Source of the DNA: Stenotrophomonas sp. YIM B06876
GTDB lineage: Bacteria; Pseudomonadota; Gammaproteobacteria; Xanthomonadales; Xanthomonadaceae
Reading direction: 5' to 3'
Assembly: GCF_030711595.1 (NCBI RefSeq)
Contig: NZ_JAUJUJ010000009.1
Coordinates: 1 to 64,000, forward strand
DNA length: 64,000 bases
Positions 61,714 to 64,000 of the stretch are shown in pieces. The stretch's first letter is position 1. Each line of letters starts with the position of its first letter. The translations under genes and the position numbers were made by a program. The notes beneath the pieces were generated by a model, which was not told where the DNA came from, made no database searches, and worked only from the letters and a program-made list of their open reading frames with translations.

Positions 61714-62979
61714 CTACTTTGCCGCCCCGCTGAATCCGCCTCCGTCCGCTTCCGGTCTCCCAACCACGCCTTGCGCCTGCAATGCCTGCAATTGCCCGGC
61801 GTCGAGCGCCAACAGCTCGTGCAGCACCTGCCGGCTGTGTTCGCCCAGCACCGGGGCGGCATGGCGGTACTGCAACGGGGTGGCGGAGAAGCGCAGCGGA
61901 TTGCGTACCCCCGGCACCTGCGCGCCGCTGGCATGCGGCAGCTCGATGCGCAGCCCCCGCGCCTGCACCTGGGCGTCGGCGAACACCTGGTCGATGCGGT
62001 TGACCGGGGTGGCCGGAACCCCCGCCTGTTCCAGCGCGGCCAGCCATTCGGCCGCCGGGCGCGTGCGCAGGATCGCCTGCAGCTGCGGCACCAGCCCGGC
62101 GCGATGGGCGACCCGCGCGGCGTTGCTCGCGTAGCGCGGATCACTGGCCAGCCCCGGCTCGCCCAGCACCGTGCACAGCCGCGCGAACTGGCCGTCGTTG
62201 CCGACCGCCAGCATGAAATAGTCATCGGCCGCCGGCATCACCTGGTACGGCACGATGTTCGGATGCGCGGTGCCGTGGCGGCCCGGCACCACGCCGCCGA
62301 CCAGATAGTTGGAGGCCTGGTTGGCCAGCCACGCCACCTGCGTGTCGAGCAGCGCCAGATCAATCTGCTGGCCCACGCCGATGCGCTCGGCATGGCGCAG
62401 CGCGGCCAGGATCGCGGTGGCCGCATACATCCCGGTCATCAGATCGGTCGCGGCCACACCGACCTTCTGCGGACCGGCGCCGGGCGCGCCATCCGGCTCG
62501 CCGGTGACGCTCATCAACCCGCCAATGGCCTGGATCGCGGCGTCATAGCCGGCGCGCTGCGCGTACGGACCGTCCTGGCCGTAGCCGGTGATCGAGCAGT
62601 ACACCAGCTTCGGATTGACCGTCTGCAGGCTGGCGAAATCCAGCCCGTATTTTTTCAGCCCGCCGACCTTGTAGTTCTCCACCAGCACATCGCTGCGCGC
62701 GACCAGTTCGCGGACCAGGCGCTGGCCCTCGGCGCAGGTGAAGTCGATGGCGATCGAACGCTTGCCGCGGTTGGCGCACAGGTAGTACGCCGACTCGGCG
62801 GTGTCGTTGCCGTCGGCATCCTTCAGATACGGCGGCCCCCAGCTGCGCGTGTCGTCACCGGCCCCGGGACGCTCGAGCTTGATCACGTCAGCGCCGAAAT
62901 CGGCCAACAGCTGCGTCGCCCACGGCCCGGCAAGAATCCGCGACAGGTCCAGCACGCGCACGCCCTCGAGCAGATTCAT
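61714..62979 (-). CDS. CaiB/BaiF family III CoA-transferase
   Basis: 421-residue family III CoA-transferase, moving CoA between carboxylic acids. It starts MNLLEGVRVLDLSRILAGPW; further LGADVIKLE-type element (FGADVIKLERPG), RGKRSIAIDF, the SITGYGQDGPYAQRAGYDAA loop and the nucleophile Asp179 in AATDLMTGMYA. All appear intact. The remains of a GntR regulator and possibly of an MmgE/PrpD gene lie just upstream, which suggests the survivor of a decayed catabolic operon. The acyl substrate is unknown. Confidence 0.9.
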   Translation of the reverse strand: MNLLEGVRVLDLSRILAGPWATQLLADFGADVIKLERPGAGDDTRSWGPPYLKDADGNDTAESAYYLCANRGKRSIAIDFTCAEGQRLVRELVARSDVLVENYKVGGLKKYGLDFASLQTVNPKLVYCSITGYGQDGPYAQRAGYDAAIQAIGGLMSVTGEPDGAPGAGPQKVGVAATDLMTGMYAATAILAALRHAERIGVGQQIDLALLDTQVAWLANQASNYLVGGVVPGRHGTAHPNIVPYQVMPAADDYFMLAVGNDGQFARLCTVLGEPGLASDPRYASNAARVAHRAGLVPQLQAILRTRPAAEWLAALEQAGVPATPVNRIDQVFADAQVQARGLRIELPHASGAQVPGVRNPLRFSATPLQYRHAAPVLGEHSRQVLHELLALDAGQLQALQAQGVVGRPEADGGGFSGAAK

Positions 62980-63104
62980 CGCGGCCACCGCTGGCGGCAC
63001 GCGGCCGGCAGTGCCGGCTGGCTGGCCGTCGCCACGGTGGCGGCATCGAGGTCGTCGAACTGCAGGGCCTGCGCCTGCAGCAGCAGGGCTTCGGTCAATC
63101 GCAT
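62976..63104 (-). pseudogene. Possible N-terminal remnant of an MmgE/PrpD-family gene
   Basis: Short frame of 42 codons, MRLTEALLLQAQALQFDDLD..., like the first 30 residues of MmgE/PrpD proteins (2-methylcitrate dehydratase family, normally about 450 residues). It ends in a TGA overlapping the CoA-transferase start. A small unrelated coupled peptide cannot be excluded. Confidence 0.3.
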
Positions 63105-63294
63105 GGGCATATCCGGGACCGCACGTCGTTGAAAGCCTGCAGTGTGCCGGCTGCGGGCAGCGCGCGCCTGCGCGAACACCGCCTGCGCCACCGCGACATC
63201 GCTCTGGTCGCCATTGCCATCTCCGAACACCGGGAGCCCCGGGCCGGCAGCTGGCACGGACCCTCGCGCAGACTTTGAACAAGGATCTGCCCCC

Positions 63295-63695
63295 ATGACC
63301 GGTACGCGACGCCGCAACCCCCGCTATGCGGAACGGGGTGACCTGCTGCAAACAGCATCGAACGCGGCGATCACCCCGTTGGCATGCTGCTGCCCACCCA
63401 ACTGGAACTGTCCGAACGCTTCAGTGTCCGCCGCCATAGGCGCGTGCGGCGCTGGCGCAGCTGGTCGGCGCCTGGTGCAGCGTCGCCCCGGCGCCGGCAC
63501 GCGTGATCGCGCAGAGCGCGGCGATGCGCTACGCGCACGCGCTCGACACCGTCGGCCTGATACGGCAACACCCCCCGCCTGCAGGTACTCGGCGGCGAAC
63601 GCCGGGTGGCCGAGGCGGCGACGGCGCGGAGGCTGGAGATCAGCGAAACGATCCACCGGCTGACCCAGTTGGACCGGGTCCGGAAGTTCGCGTGA
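63295..63695 (+). pseudogene. Decayed GntR-family (UTRA) transcriptional regulator
   Basis: Pieces of a GntR regulator appear in successive frames: MTGTRRRNPRYAE in frame one; SIERGDHPVGMLLPTQLELS, then ERFSVRRH (winged-helix) in another; then RPGAGTRVIAQ- and AAMRYAHALDTVGLI-like linker; LQVLGGERRVAEAATARRLE in the start of the effector domain. At least three frameshifts break it, and the C-terminal half is missing. It faces away from the CoA-transferase gene that it may once have controlled. Confidence 0.7.
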
Positions 63696-63843
63696 AGGTT
63701 CAACGCTTTCTTCGGAACCACGCCTGGACCGCTGACTCCGGCCGCCGTTGTCTGCAGGTGCGACGGACCGTGCTTTTCACCTGTACCTCATCTCACTGAA
63801 GTGCGGTACCGCGCGCCACGCGGCCGTGCATCCAGGCAACTGC

Positions 63844-63861
63844 CTTGCACGTATCTGCAAG
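63844..63861. promoter_or_regulatory. Inverted repeat ahead of the last gene
   Basis: CTTGCA-CGTATC-TGCAAG, perfect 6-bp arms, 38 bp before the ATG at 63900. It may be an operator or leader hairpin of that gene. Confidence 0.35.
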
Positions 63862-63899
63862 TGCTTCCAGTCCGCGAAGCGAACTCCTGGAGAACCCTC

Positions 63900-64000
63900 A
63901 TGAACAGCTATTCCCGCATGCGCTCCCTGACCGTGGGCCTGTCGCTGGCACTGGCGACCACGGCCCTGGCACCGGTCGCGATGGCCGGTGAAATGGATGC
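63900..64000 (+). CDS. Exported protein, cut by window edge
   Basis: Only 33 codons are visible: a Sec signal peptide (MNSYSRMRSLTVGLSLALAT, then TALAPVAMA) with a predicted cleavage after AMA, then GEMDA. The ribosome site GGAG lies 8 bp before the ATG. Nothing can be said of the mature protein. Confidence 0.65.
   Translation, partial: MNSYSRMRSLTVGLSLALATTALAPVAMAGEMD

Overview
The window is about 64 kb of GC-rich chromosomal DNA (roughly two-thirds G+C by eye) from a gammaproteobacterium of the family Xanthomonadaceae, most like Stenotrophomonas or a close relative. The grounds are gene content (oleABCD long-chain olefin cluster, liu leucine-degradation genes, an Xcc-type cyclic-GMP/c-di-GMP gene pair, adjacent ubiJ-ubiB), GTAG-headed palindromic REP elements like those of Stenotrophomonas, and frequent GTG/TTG starts. 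No rRNA, tRNA, CRISPR array or complete insertion sequence was seen. All names come from reading the sequence; no database was searched.

Layout. 1-5.1 kb: a partial old-yellow-enzyme reductase, sirtuin, hot-dog thioesterase, Tat-exported serine hydrolase and a secreted PDZ protein, all on the minus strand. 5.3-9.5 kb: class Ia ribonucleotide reductase (nrdA, a 75-residue protein, nrdB) behind a cobalamin riboswitch. 9.7-14.8 kb: zapE and a coupled hydrolase, a DMT transporter, an ExeM-like nuclease and a cytochrome c5-like protein. 14.9-20.8 kb: a TetR regulator divergent from liuA-liuB-liuD. The methylglutaconyl-CoA hydratase and HMG-CoA lyase genes usual in such clusters are absent here.

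21.1-26.4 kb is the most unusual region: a predicted but uncharacterised RiPP-type peptide-modification cassette. It has a SagB-like dehydrogenase, a nitrile-hydratase-leader-like precursor peptide, a membrane nucleotidyl cyclase with TPR-like repeats, and a cyclic-nucleotide-binding GGDEF protein. The last two look like the Xanthomonas campestris XC_0250/XC_0249 cGMP-to-c-di-GMP relay, so the cassette may join peptide maturation to second-messenger signalling.

26.5-30.7 kb holds the glyoxylate shunt (aceB, a REP array, aceA) with a divergent LysR regulator. 30.9-33.9 kb has a signal peptidase I and an M3 lipoprotein peptidase. 33.9-42.2 kb is a tightly packed, largely translationally coupled surface-polysaccharide-type operon (HEAT-repeat protein, GT2 synthase, YaiO barrel, LtaS-like transferase, GH18-like hydrolase, then arfB and an acyltransferase), divergent from an anchored dual-specificity phosphatase with TPR repeats. 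43.5-49.3 kb: DUF2059 protein, truC-ubiB-ubiJ, ddl-GNAT and a DUF1328 protein.

49.5-56.6 kb carries oleD, oleC, a YkgJ-type protein, oleB and oleA. Between oleB and oleA lies a small Fic/DNA-methyltransferase remnant joined to a broken uracil-DNA-glycosylase gene. 56.6-64 kb: DUF4156 lipoprotein, two-domain M16 peptidase, an exported protein with four VRP repeats, trmL, a CaiB/BaiF CoA-transferase beside decayed GntR and MmgE/PrpD-like remnants, and the start of an exported protein cut by the window edge.
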